DNA of 64,000 nucleotides. It comes from Rutidosis leptorrhynchoides. Its lineage: Eukaryota; Streptophyta; Magnoliopsida; Asterales; Asteraceae. The position numbers were made by a program, and so were the translations under genes. The notes beneath the pieces are model-generated. The model saw nothing but the letters and a program-made list of their open reading frames with translations, did no database searches and was not told the DNA's origin. Of this stretch, positions 23,588 through 35,468 are shown in pieces (within the stretch, counting starts at the first letter, position 1; every line of letters starts with the position of its first letter). The stretch is from assembly GCF_046630445.1 (NCBI RefSeq), contig NC_092341.1, forward strand, positions 26,364,001-26,428,000, read 5' to 3'.

Positions 23588-25027
23588 ATAGAGGTCACCA
23601 GTACTGTTACATCTCAGGACCGGATTGCCCTGCAGAAAATCCTTCACAGTAAAACCAAAAGGATCAAATTCCAAAGACAAATTATTATCAGTTGTAAGGC
23701 GACGAACGGAAATAAGATTTTTTATCAATTGGGGTGCAAGTAAAATATTGCGCAAATATAATGGACGGTTAAGATTAGGAATGGTGGAGTGACCAAAACC
23801 TCAAATTGGAATGCCATGGTCATTTCCTACAATGATGTATTTTGGTTGCTTTAATGAATAATAATAATTAAGATTACCTGTATTTGCAGCCATATGAGAG
23901 GTAGCCCCTGAATCCATATACCACGTATCATCAGGTGGATTTAACGTCATGGTGTGCATAGCATTATCGATCTCAGTAGGACAGTAAGAGGAGGCAGCAG
24001 ACGTGTGGTTCATGTGGGCCTGGTTGGGCCTGGGGCCAAGTATACCCGGCTGTTGATGGACTGAATTGGGCCGGGTCCAGTTAACAGTAGGAAACGGGCA
24101 TGGAGGTGTGGCCTAGGCTGGTTGTTTATAATTCCAGGGAGGATAATTAACCCATTGTGGTTGTACATTATTAGAATAACCACCACGGTATCTACCTCTG
24201 TTACTACGGCCACGGTAATTGTTGGAACCACGACCCCGACCCCGATTATTATTATTATAATTGCGATAATTTTGATTATTGTGATTACCTCGGTTATCTT
24301 GTTGCGTAGAAGAATCAACAGAAGAAACGTTTTTGGGAGTTGAATTTGTAACCAGAAGAGCCGCATCATTAGGGATAGAATTATTTTTTGCTTGTTGATG
24401 TTTTCTTGTTTCTTCCAGAATAAGCTTAGACCGCGCTTCATAAAAAGATGGCAGTTTACTCAATTGCATGAAATAGGTGCCAACAGTATCGAAATTATCG
24501 TTGAGTCCCGCAATCAATTGTAGCACCATGCGATCTTCAGAAACATTATCACCAACATTTTTTAGTTGGTCAGCAAGAGCTTTAATCTCTTGACAGAATG
24601 CTGAGACATTGGCGAAATCATCGAGTCGAAGAGTATTGAATTTTCGTTGAAGGTACAAAGCTCTTGAGTTTTTGTTGTCCTGAAAAATGCTTTCTATTCG
24701 AGTCCAAGCCGTTGCAGCCGTGTGCTCATCTTCCATTATGGTGTTTAGTAAATCAAGAGAAATTGTACCATATATCCATTGAAGGACCACGGCATCAAGA
24801 CGGGCCCATACAGTAGGAGATATAGGTTCGTTAGTGGTGGTGGAAGAGGATGAAGAATCATCAGCAGGTGGAATAATATGGTTAATAACATCATAAACTC
24901 TGCAATGAATTTTGAATAATTGAGCCCAATTATTGTAGAGACTGCAATTCAGTTCTAGGGTGATAGGGATGTGGGTTTTGATATTTGATACTGTTAAGTC
25001 AGGATGGAACTTTGGTTGATCAGCCAT
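23588..25027 (-). pseudogene. Element C: Ty1/copia gag-protease fragment
   Basis: Translation starts at ATG 25027 (MADQPKFHPDLT) with a copia-type gag (LELNCSLYNNWAQLFKIHC, FNTLRLDDFANVSAFCQEI). An Arg/Gly/Asn-rich nucleic-acid-binding tail replaces an obvious zinc knuckle. A TAG at 24113 and a TGA near 23801 interrupt the same frame. Between them lies the protease active site DTWYMDSGATSHMA, about 24013-23801. The frame continues to STGDLY at 23588, where the LTR of A begins, so A inserted into this element and the rest of pol lies elsewhere. The short LTR and gag type fit the Ale-like copia lineage (inference). Confidence 0.85.
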
Positions 25028-25080
25028 TTGAAGAACAGAAGAAAAAAAATGGCTATTAGGGTTGAGAGAAGTTTAATGGC

Positions 25081-25089
25081 CTGATACCA
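25081..25089 (-). promoter_or_regulatory. Primer-binding site of copia element C
   Basis: On the minus strand, TGGTATCAG follows the LTR end TTATTCACA directly. This is the tRNA-Met type. Confidence 0.75.
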
Positions 25090-25290
25090 TGTGAATAAGT
25101 GAATGATCCTCTGCTCTCATTCGATTATGTGATATGTATAAATACAAAAGATTGCCTACAATCAAGGCTAATCATGAGGGAATATGGCAGACAAACTAGT
25201 CTACAATCAAGGCTAAACATGAGGGAATATTGGCAGACAAACTAGTCCTAATTTGTGAGTGGCAGACAACTATTCCTAATTTATATAACA
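25090..25290 (-). repeat. Element C 5' LTR (201 bp)
   Basis: On the minus strand it begins TGTTATATAAATTAGG and ends TTATTCACA just before the PBS. It contains a direct duplication of about 45 bp (25156-25200 and 25201-25246), which includes ATCAAGGCTAA and GGCAGACAAACTAGT. Confidence 0.8.
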
Positions 25291-27144
25291 TGTTTGACCG
25301 AATATATTTTACAAATATAGTTTCTATCTAATACGGAGTAGTACTTTGTCTCAAATGGGTCAAATTAAATGTATAAACCTATAAACTCTAGCTTGAAGTA
25401 AATTAGGTTAAAGGTCGGTTTTGACTTATAAATACTAAAATGTGTATATAATGCGTCCGCGTACAACCTCGGACCTCTTAAATAACTTTATTCAAAGATT
25501 TATGTAATAACAGAGATAGTGAAATAATATTTCTACGATTACTATTTGTTTGGTAAATTAAATTTGACAAAAAAGATGTCATGGTCAACCCTACCCAATA
25601 GGACATGTACTATAAAATACCCTTTTAACCCAATAAGACCTCCACCTGAGTACCCGATCACCACCTCCAAAAAATTTGTCCCTGAAAACTGGTATTTTTG
25701 ACATTGTAACAGTCTAATGGAAGTATTTAATGTGTATGTCAAACATTTATAATTACTGTATTTAAAGACAAATAAAATGGCTATGACCCAAACCAATAAT
25801 ATCATTTATTTGCACATTTTCGATATCTTCACTCATGCATATTTGTTTAATTTGGTTTAACCAGCACAAAGATGCTTACCCGCGACACATCAGAAAGCAC
25901 TTTGGTATAGTGGTAAGTAGAGAAAAAGGTCCATCTTTGCAATCACTTCATAATCTCCCAGAAGGAGATGACATGGAGAAACAATATTTATATTGCAATA
26001 CGTATATTGTTTTTGTTAGCCAGATCAGCTTATATTGCAATATCAAATTTGGTAACTTGTAAGTTGGGTAAAAGTATGTTGGGTTGACCTACCTGCAAAT
26101 ATGATGCTGATTAATGTTCTCCATTTGCTTCATTTTGACAGGATATACAACGCAAAAATCAAGATACATCATTGTCGATCAAGTATTCAGGTTTCTATTT
26201 ACGTGTACATGCTGACTGTTGATACTATGATATGCAAACCGGTCTCCATCACACAGGTTGTTCCTTAGGCAAATTATGTTGTTAATCAGCAGCAAATATT
26301 GTATAGGGTTTATCATTGTTATAATCCCTCGATTCAAAGAGATTTAAAAATGTTTGAATAAAGGTATGCCAATTACATACACACCTGCTTCCAATTTTCA
26401 ATTCATTGATGCACTTTCAGGTTCAATTGTATAGGGTTTATCATTGTTATTACGATTTTGATTGCTAAATATGTCAATATGCTTATTATATTTTCCTCTG
26501 ACTTGATTCCACTCATGATAAGATTATGTGGTTACTCACCCTGTGTCTTATTACAGGTTCAGTTGATTCCACTCACTCCAGTGTCTTTAATTTACGGTAT
26601 TTTTTATTGTTTTATCTCTGTTGTTATGATTTGATTTCCTTTTACGATTGATTTTGATTTGGGTCTTCATATAGGATAAAAGGAACTATTTTTTTGGGAA
26701 TTTTGGATGATTTTTGGTGAGAACAGAGATTAGAGAAAGGGTTTGAGTTTGGTGTATGGTTTTGAAAGTGAAAATATAGAATTTGAGACTGCAAATTGAA
26801 GAAGGGGAAGCTTATGATTTACCAATTGATTCCTTTACTACCTATATGTTGTAAGTATTTGATATCTTTAAGTAACATATCCCTAAAATGTTTCTGATCA
26901 ATTGCAACTCTTAGCAATTGATTCCTTATGTACTCTATTTATATTTTTTTGAGTAATATTTACATCAGTTGCAACTCTTATATGATATAGTAAATGTTCG
27001 AGTCAAATCGTTAATAATAAAGTAACTAATATGATGCAATAAACGTTCTTATATATGAACATATTTACTATGTAACTTGCAAGAGCTTGGGCTGGGCGTA
27101 TTGTGTTTAAAAAATATTATTTTAACTCATAATATGTTGATTTA
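25291..27144. other. Intergenic DNA, no gene recognised
   Basis: This is AT-rich with scattered short frames. The longest, 25835-26062, has no recognisable domain. A 25-bp direct repeat containing GTATAGGGTTTATCATTGTTA occurs at about 26295 and 26426. Exon-like edges (TTTTGACAG near 26140) hint at an untranslated or decayed host transcript, but nothing firm can be said. Confidence 0.5.
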
Positions 27145-27149
27145 GTTAT
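27145..27149. repeat. Target-site duplication AGTTA, left of element D
   Basis: It is identical to 33914-33918 on the other side of element D. Confidence 0.9.
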
Positions 27150-28284
27150 GTTGTACATTTAGTGTAATTTTGGGTTTTAATCTACACTTGTAAATGGGTT
27201 TGGAGGTACGGAGTGTACACCCATTAAGTGATAGATTACCTGGACCCAAAAGTGATTTTCCATTATTTACTATCATGACTTGGTCTACCTGAAATTTGAC
27301 TAAGTGTTTTCAGTACTAAGTTTTCTTAGTAAGCTGAAATTTGGCTAAGTGTTTTGTGCTGGTTGTTCTGCATTGCTGGTCCTTGTACTGGTTGTTCTGC
27401 ATTGCTGGTCCTTGTGCTGGTTGTTCTGCATTGCTGGTCCCTGTGCTGGTTGTTCTGCGCAGCTGGTCCCTGTGCTGGTTGTTCTGCGCAGCTGGTCCCT
27501 GTGCTGGTTGTTCTGCGCAGCTGGTCCCTGTGCTGGTTGTTCTGCGCAGCTGGTCCCTGTGCTGGTTGTTCTGCGCAGCTGGTCCTGTTTGCTGGTTCCT
27601 CTGCGCTGCTGGTCCTGTATGCTGACTTTTGCGCTGCTGGTCCTGTATGCTGACTTTTGCGCTGCTGGTCCTGTTTGCTGATTTTTGCGCTGCTGGTCCT
27701 TTTGCAGTGCTGGTTCTTAAGAGACAGCAGTAAGAAAACACTTAACACAATTTTGAGTGATTACGGAAGAATTATTCTTGCACCCACTTTTGCTTTAGTG
27801 GTTGAAGGAATAATACTTGTTTATTATAAAGTGATCACTCATGCTTTGATAGTTGTAAAAAATAATATTTGTTTATTGTAAAAGTAACAACTTTTACTTT
27901 AATGATGGAAGTGATAATATTTGTTTATAGAAATATTCTTCCTGTAACCACTTTTGAATATTATAGAAGATACTTTTATTAATCAATCGGCCAATTGATT
28001 TTAATAAAAGACTCTTTCATGATTAAGGGTGTATATAAATATATTAACCAATATGCATGAGATAAATACACAAGTTACGAACACCAAAATATTCTTCTGC
28101 AAAAGGAATTCTTGTTTCTGCCAAAACAAGAATTTAATCTCTGTCTTATCCCAAAGTGATATTCGTGTAACCCAGGCTATAAGGGTCGAATAATTACTTT
28201 CGGAAAGTGATACCACGATTCAGTGATTTATCCGGCTATCGATTATTTTACCCTACACGAAAGAACTTAATAAAACCTCCAACA
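27150..28284 (+). repeat. Element D 5' LTR (1135 bp)
   Basis: It starts TGTTGTACATT and ends CCTCCAACA. A TATA-like sequence (TATATAAAT) at 28032-28040 suggests transcription starts near 28065. A sequence at 28187-28203 is complementary to the leader just after the LTR. Confidence 0.93.
27357..27720 (+). repeat. 29-bp tandem array in D 5' LTR
   Basis: There are eight units of about 29 bp (GCTGGTTGTTCTGC core, then GGTCC), three of the CATTG type followed by five of the GCGCAG type. Four more diverged units with GCTGACTTTTGCG follow. The period is not a multiple of three and the unit has no stop in most frames, so long open frames arise on both strands; they are not genes. Confidence 0.9.
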
Positions 28285-28311
28285 ATCGAAAGTAATTATT
28301 TGTTATAATCG

Positions 28312-29286
28312 ATGGCGGCTACGATGAAACACATGACGGCGAATTTCTCCAAACTTGATAAGTTTGAGGGAATTGATTTTAGGAGATGGCAAAAGAAGAT
28401 GCACTTCTTTCTGAGCAGCATGAGTGTGGTGTACGTACTCAGCACACCAATTCCTGAAGATCATGGTGATGATGCCACTATTGAACAAATTCGGAAAAGG
28501 TGCAAGTGGGAGAACGATGACTACATCGCTAGAGGTTTAATCCTCAATGGTATGGCTGATTCCCTTTTTGATATTTACCTAAATGTTGAATCTTCTAAAG
28601 AACTATGGGACTGTTTAGAAACCAAGTATATGTCTGAGGATGCTTCTAGTAAAAAGTTCCTTGTGAGTAATTTTAATAATTACAAGATGGTCGATTCTAG
28701 ACCGGTCTTGGAACAATACAATGAGCTCATTCGTATACTTGGTCAATTCACACAACATAAGATGAACATGGATGAGTCTATTCAAGTCTCAAGCATAATT
28801 GATAAACTACCTCCATCTTGGAAAGAATTTAAACATTCTTTGAAACATAAGAAGGAGGAGTTAACTCTTGTTGAGTTGGGTAGTCATCTGCGTATTGAGG
28901 AATCCCTCAGGTTGCAGGATAATGACAAGCCAAAGAGCAACGAAGTTGCTGGTACGGCTGTTGTCAATATGGTGGAACATAAAAAGTTCACTAGTAATAA
29001 TGACAAAAAGGGCAAACGTAAACATCAAGGTTATAACAAGGCTAATCCGAACAAGAAGTCTAAATTGACTTGTTGAAAGTGTGGTAAAACTGGACACATG
29101 AAAAAGGATTGCAAGGTTATTTTTGGTAATAATAATGCCAAAGGATCTAGCACAAGCGGTTCGGGAAATGGTTTAAACAACCACAACTCGAAAGGTCAGA
29201 ATATATTTAATAATTCAAATGAGAATTATTATGTTTCATATATATCTGAGGCTTATTTTGTGCAGGATGATGATATCGCGTGGTGA
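28312..29286 (+). pseudogene. Element D gag and start of protease region, two nonsense codons
   Basis: ATG 28312 (MAATMKHMTANFSKLDKF) opens a copia gag with FRRWQKKMHFFLSS and the UBN2-type core (ELWDCLETKYMSED). The frame hits TGA at 29074-29076 inside the CCHC zinc knuckle (C, stop, KCGKTGHMKKDC). It resumes in frame to a second TGA at 29284-29286, directly before the protease motif [10 protein letters not shown]. Only a gag lacking its knuckle could be made. The start is only 28 nt from the LTR end. Confidence 0.85.
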
Positions 29287-32200
29287 GTTGACTCGGGAGC
29301 CACCACCCATGTATGCAAGGATAGATTTTGGTTCAAGACTTACGAGTCCGTGACTGATGGATCAATTCTTCATATGGGAAATGAGTCAACAGCCTCTGTT
29401 CATGGACGTGGAAGTGTGGATTTGTGTTTTAGTTCTGGAAAAACTATTTGTTTGTTTGATGTTTTGCATGTACCACAAATAAGAAAAAAATTTGGTTTCC
29501 AGTAGTGTGTTAAATTGTTGTGGTTATAAACAAGTGATTGAATCTAATAAGTTTGTTTTGTCAAAACATGGTATGTTTGTTGGTTTTGGTTATTTATGCA
29601 ATAGAATGTTTAGACTTAACATTAATCACTTGAATGTTAATTTTGCTTTTATATCTACTTCTAGCATAAATAATTCTACACTTTGGCATGCTAGACTAGG
29701 ACATATACACTTTAAAAGAATGCAAGATATGTCTAAAGATGGATTAATACCGGCTTTTGACATGAACAATGAAAAGTGTAAAACGTGTATGTTAACAAAG
29801 ATCACTAAGAAACCATTTCAAAATGTACATCGTGATACTGAAATTTTGGAATTAATACATAGTGATTTATGTGATTTGCATGCTACTCCTACTTTAAGGA
29901 ACAAGAAATATTTTGTGACTTTTATTGATGATGCTTCTAGATTTTGCTATGTTTATTTGTTACATACTAAGGATGAAGCATTAGATAAATTTAAAATATT
30001 TAAAACTGAAGTAGAATTACAACAAAAGGCTTTGATTAAAAGACTTAGAACAGATAGGGGAGGTGAATACATTGACCAATCGTATTTCCAATCCGTTGGT
30101 ATTATCCATGAGACCACAGCTCCTTATACTCCACAACAAAATGGTATATCTGAAAGGAAGAATAGGGTCCTTAAGGAAATGGTTAATTCCATGTTATCCT
30201 ATTCGGGTTTAAGTGAAGGATTTTGGGGGGAAGCTATGTTAACAGCTTGTTATTTGCTTAATAGAGTTCCTAACAAAAGAAACAAGATTACACCTTATGA
30301 ACTTTGGAATAAAAGGAAACCTAACTTGAATTATCTTCGGGTATGGGGCTGTAGGGCGGTTGTAAGACTACCTGATCCCAAGAAGAAAAGTTTAGGTGAA
30401 AGAGGTATAGATTGCATATTTGTTGGATATGTTGAACATTCCAAGGCATATAGGTTCTATGTAATAGAGCCTAATGAGTTTGTCTCAATCAATTCTGTGA
30501 TTGATTCAAGGGATGCAATCTTTGATGAAAATCGATTTTCATCTATACCTAGACCAAAGGATATGATTCCAAGTAACAATGGAATCAATAAGGATTGTAA
30601 TGATGAAGTCTCTGAAAAGGCTGTTGATCAGTCACTTGAGCTTCGGAAAAGCAAAAGAAAAAGGAAACCTAAATCATTTGGACCAGATTTTCAACTATAC
30701 TTAGTTGAAGGTTCTAGGGATGATGTTTCTACCCAATATTCGTATTGTTTCAATGTTGATGATGATCCTAAAACATATGATGAAGCAATGAGGTCTCATG
30801 ATGTTGCATTCTGGAAAGAGGCAATTAATGATGAGATAGATTCTATCATGGGCAATAACACTTGGGTGTTAGCTGATCTACCTCCTGGTTGCAAACCTTT
30901 GGGTTGCAAATGGATTTTCAAAAAGAAGATGAAGGTGGATGGAACTATTGAAAAGTTCAAGGCAAGGTTAGTCATTCAAGGCTTTAGACAAAAGTCTGGA
31001 ATTGACTATTTTGATACTTATGCTCCCGTGGCACGTATCACTACCATTAGACTGCTGATTGCTTTGGCTACGATTCACAATCTAGTTATTCACCAGATGG
31101 ATGTGAAGACAGCATTCTTGAATGGTGAATTGGATGAGGAGGTTTATATGAACCAACCTCAGGGCTTTGTCATGCCAGGAAATGAAGGCAAGGTGTGCAA
31201 ACTTGTGAAATCCTTATATGGTTTGAAACAAGCACCTAAGCAATGGCATCAAAAGTTTGATGAAGTGATTTTATCTAGTGGTTTTAAATTAAACCAAGCA
31301 GATAAATGTGTATATAGTAAATTTGATGATTCTGGTAAAGGAGTTATAATTTGTCTATATGTTGATGACATGTTAATCTTTGGGACTGACCAAAGTCAGG
31401 TTGATTTAACAAAAGAATTTTTGTCATCAAAATTCTCCATGAAAGATATGGGGGAGGCTGACGTTATCCTTGGCATTAGGATCAAACGTGAAAGCAAAGG
31501 AATTTCGATTTGTCAATCTCATTATATTGAGAAGGTGTTGAAAAAGTTCAATTGCTTTGAATGTAATCCTGTGAGTACCCCTGTTGATCCAAGTGAGAAG
31601 CTTATGCCTAATCAAGGTGAAGCTGTATCACAACTTGAGTATTCTCAGGTGATTGGCTGTTTGATGTACGCCATGACTTGTACAAGGCCGGATATTGCTT
31701 TTGCTGTGGGAAAACTGAGTAGATATACTAGTAATCCTAGTACTCATCACTGGCAAGCAATTAGGCGGGTACTGAAGTACTTGAAGAAAACTATGGACTA
31801 TAGTTTATCTTATAATGGGTTTCCTTCGGTAATAGAAAGATATTCTGATGCGAGTTGGATAACCAATATTGAAGATCATTCTTCAATGAGTGGTTGGGTG
31901 TTCTTGCTTGGGGGAGGTGCTATTTCATGGGCTTCTAAGAAGCAGACATGTATTACCAACTCAACGATGGAATCTGAGTTTGTTGCTTTAGCTGCTGCTG
32001 GTAAAGAAGCAGAATGGCTTAGAAACTTGATCCATGAGATACCATTATGGCCTAAACCTATAGCACCCATGTCTATCCATTGTGATAGTGCTGCGACATT
32101 GGCAAAGGCTTATAGCCAGATGTACAATGGAAAGTCTAGACACTTAGGTGTCAGACATAGCATGATTCGTGAACTCATCATGAATGGGGTGATTTCTATA

Positions 32201-32305
32201 GTGTTCGTGAGGTCACAACAGAATTTAGCTGATCACTTGACGAAGGGATTGGCAAGAGACTTGGTGAACAAGTCTGCTGTGGGGATGGGTTTAAAGTCCA
32301 CATAA
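29287..32305 (+). pseudogene. Element D protease-integrase-RT-RNase H
   Basis: Protease [12 protein letters not shown] (about 29290) is in the gag frame. An extra A in the A7 run at 29484-29490 shifts the frame, after which one long reading frame continues to 32305. It contains the GAG-pre-integrase segment ([16 protein letters not shown]) and integrase ([28 protein letters not shown]). RT follows with [25 protein letters not shown] and [10 protein letters not shown]. RNase H has [16 protein letters not shown] and [11 protein letters not shown]. The catalytic motifs of integrase, RT and RNase H look preserved. It is broken only upstream, so this copy needs proteins supplied in trans. Confidence 0.9.
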
Positions 32306-32835
32306 ATTTCTAATTATAAGATACCCAATTCCCTTCTGATGAAAATTAGAAGTTGAATTCAATGTGGAAGGCTTATACTTAGAAATTTGGAGTACAAAAT
32401 TTTGTATCATCCCAAGGTAAGGTATGTACTCGGACCTGTTGAAGGTGAGGATGAAGTTTAGCTTCTTAATGGTTTATTTGAAAAAGTGCAATAGCAGGTG
32501 CATGACTGAAATGAACTACCTATGTGAATGTGAAGTTTTGCCGCTTCAACAAAGCTTGGACTTTTACTTTAGATACATTCATGAATGGATATGGACACAT
32601 GGCTTGTAAAGTGTCAGGATAGCTTTAGAGTATTTGAAAACTTATGTGTATGTTATTTTCAGTTATTCAAATGGGTTGAAGGGTTCAATTCTTAGAACAC
32701 CCCGATTCTCGAATATTTGGAATGTATAATGTACTAAGGTGAAAATTCAATCTTCAAGATATTTTCATTTATGCATGAGTTTTGTTTTAATTTGTTTAAT
32801 TCTCATGAAACGAATTGCACTAAATTGGGGAGGAT
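32306..32835 (+). other. Element D 3' untranslated region and polypurine tract
   Basis: There is no coding potential. The PPT GGGGAGGA is at 32827-32834, directly before the 3' LTR. Confidence 0.75.
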
Positions 32836-33913
32836 TGTTGTAAATTTAGTGTAATTTTGGGTTTTAATCTACACTTGTAAATGGGTTTGGAGGTACGGAG
32901 TGTACACCCATTAAGTGATAGATTACCTGGACCCAAAAGTGATTTTCCATTATTTACTATCATGACTTGGTCTACCTGAAATTTGACTAAGTGTTTTCAG
33001 TACTAAGTTTTCTTAGTAAGCTGAAATTTGGCTAAGTGTTTTGTGCTGGTTGTTCTGCATTGCTGGTCCTTGTACTGGTTGTTCTGCATTGCTGGTCCTT
33101 GTGCTCGTTGTTCTGCATTGCTGGTCCCTGTGCTGGTTGTTCTGCGCAGCTGGTCCCTGTGCTGGTTGTTCTGCGCAGCTGGTCCCTGTGCTGGTTGTTC
33201 TGCGCAGCTGGTCCTGTTTGCTGGTTCCTCTGCGCTGCTGGTCCTGTATGCTGACTTTTGCGCTGCTGGTCCTGTATGCTGACTTTTGCGCTGCTGGTCC
33301 TGTTTGCTGATTTTTGCGCTGCTGGTCCTTTTGCAGTGCTGGTTCTTAAGAGACAGCAGTAAGAAAACACTTAACACAATTTTGAGTGATTACGGAAGAA
33401 TTATTCTTGCACCCACTTTTGCTTTAGTGGTTGAAGGAATAATACTTGTTTATTATAAAGTGATCACTCATGCTTTGATAGTTGTAAAAAATAATATTTG
33501 TTTATTGTAAAAGTAACAACTTTTACTTTAATGATGGAAGTGATAATATTTGTTTATAGAAATATTCTTCCTGTAACCACTTTTGAATATTATAGAAGAT
33601 ACTTTTATTAATCAATCGGCCAATTGATTTTAATAAAAGACTCTTTCATGATTAAGGGTGTATATAAATATATTAACCAATATGCATGAGATAAATACAC
33701 AAGTTACGAACACCAAAATATTCTTCTGCAAAAGGAATTCTTGTTTCTGCCAAAACAAGAATTTAATCTCTGTCTTATCCCAAAGTGATATTCGTGTAAC
33801 CCAGGCTATAAGGGTTGAATAATTACTTTCGGAAAGTGATACCACGATTCAGTGATTTATCCGGCTATCGATTATTTTACCCTACACGAAAGAACTTAAT
33901 AAAACCTCCAACA
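32836..33913 (+). repeat. Element D 3' LTR (1078 bp)
   Basis: It matches the 5' LTR with about three substitutions. Its 29-bp array (33044-33347) has two GCGCAG-type units fewer, which accounts for the length difference. It ends CCAACA before TSD AGTTA (33914-33918). Confidence 0.93.
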
Positions 33914-33918
33914 AGTTA
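33914..33918. repeat. Target-site duplication AGTTA, right of element D
   Basis: It is the partner of 27145-27149. Confidence 0.9.
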
Positions 33919-35468
33919 CACATGCTTTGATAATATGTCTTCCTCTAAACATATGTTGAACAACCTTGTAGGTGGCAATTATCAATTTCCGTTCATCATT
34001 TGCAATATGAGTAGTTCTCAATTTCGAACTTTGACGATTCCAAGGTACGTTTAAAGTTGATTATTTCATTCGAGTTTTGAAACAAATTGTTCAAACGAGA
34101 AAATCATTTGCATTACTCTTAGTCGTTGATTATATCAATTGGTTTTGAATCCCGTTTGCATAGCCGATGGGGTTTCAAAACAATATCCAGATTCTCGGTG
34201 ATATAAACCAGGTTCCAACCATTGCACTTCAAGTGTTCGATTTATTGCTTTAGTGAATAATGTTGTTTCATGATGATTTTGGTGTTCAATGTTATTAGTC
34301 TTCTATTAAACACATTAAATCAACCCTTTATGTTAAAAGTCTGAAATTTTAAACCACATTCCATATTCGTTCATTTAAAATAACCTGTTCGTGTTAGTTA
34401 ATAATGCAGATGTATCATAATTAGTTTCCTAATGTTACACGTTTATATTATTCGTCTTTAATTACTATTGGTTGGATATATCACCTAGATGATTTTGAAG
34501 CTTCTTTGCAAGTTCTCTGTGGTTTTGATACATATATCACCCAGTAAGTAAATGAAATTTAAGGTATTTTTTACATTTTTAGCAAGTTCATTTTAGAATT
34601 CTGGACTACAAAGTAAATGAGTTATAGTATCAAACATGAATTGACCCATAATACTTTCACTTTTAGTCAACTATACAGGGTTGTTAAGAGATTAGTAGAT
34701 TACATAGTAAGTCGGTCAGATGGACTGCATAACAGGTCAGAATATGTAGCTGTTATTCTGGTTGAGTGGGTTGGGCCAAGTTGGATTGACCCTAGACTTT
34801 TTTTTTTTCCCTGCCCGCCTTCATTTAATTATAAATTACCCATTTGGCTAAATGGAGTCCAAATTTTGTGTACATAGGCTACCAATTACTAATGTATGTT
34901 ACTGAATGTCTTAATTATCCATATTTGGTACATAGCCTAACAATTACTATTGTACATAGGCATCAACGTTGATTCTTCCAAGTAAGCTTTCGTTTTATTC
35001 AAATTTATATAGGCTACCAACTACTATTGAACATAGGCTACAACCTTGAGCGTATATAGTGTAAAGCAACTAACTATAGGGTGTATAGAGCGTGTATGGT
35101 ATGGTTTACGTGTAAGGATATTAGGACCCAAAACAACGCAAGTGATTCAACAAGATCACTCACTGATAGTAATTCTACAAGATTACTAACCCACTTAATG
35201 AACGGAAGATTATAAATGCAAGAAATGTAAATCGACACAAGAGATAACGTGGTTATATGCAATCGTTGTGATTGCTTTAGTCCACGGACCAACTAGAGAA
35301 TGTATTTACTGAATATTTGTGGTGTGTTTACAATGAGTTACAAGAGGGTCTATTTATAGAATGATTTAAGGAGTAAGCTAAAAAACAATTCGTGGTAGCT
35401 ACATGTGAGTTTCCTAACAACTTCGTAGAAGCTACATGTGAGTTTCCTGGGAAGCTTCGTGTGAGTAT
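33919..35468. other. Intergenic DNA, no gene recognised
   Basis: This is AT-rich. Short related phrases (CATAGGCTACCA, AATTACTA) recur between 34870 and 35045. A stretch near 35330-35460 (TACAAGAGGGTCTATTTATAG, and GCTACATGTGAGTTTCCT present twice) looks like an old LTR fragment, but no partner is in view. A short frame ending at a donor-like GTACGT (34045) is not recognisable as a gene. Confidence 0.5.

Larger units (their letters stand above)
27150..33913 (+). mobile_element. Element D: complete Ty1/copia retrotransposon, coding-defective
   Basis: Two LTRs (1135 and 1078 bp, TGTTG...CAACA) flank a 4.55-kb internal region with gag, protease, integrase, RT and RNase H in copia order. It is bounded by the perfect TSD AGTTA. 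The LTRs differ by about three substitutions plus two units of a 29-bp tandem repeat, so insertion is recent. Two in-frame TGA codons and one frameshift disable the polyprotein. No tRNA-type PBS follows the 5' LTR. The integrase-RT sequence resembles the Tork-type copia lineage (inference). Confidence 0.95.

Noticed and set aside
27316..27748. Long open frames on both strands in the D LTR array (Cys/Trp/Leu-rich on plus, Gln/Thr-rich on minus)
   Set aside because: They arise from a 29-bp repeat that lacks stops in most frames. They overlap each other and sit in an LTR; no coding signal.
27150..28284. CRISPR-like array (regular repeats)
   Set aside because: Units are contiguous without unique spacers, lie in an LTR and belong to a plant genome.
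34617..34877. 86-aa frame as a possible host gene
   Set aside because: Single short frame, no domain, no splice-linked partner exons visible.
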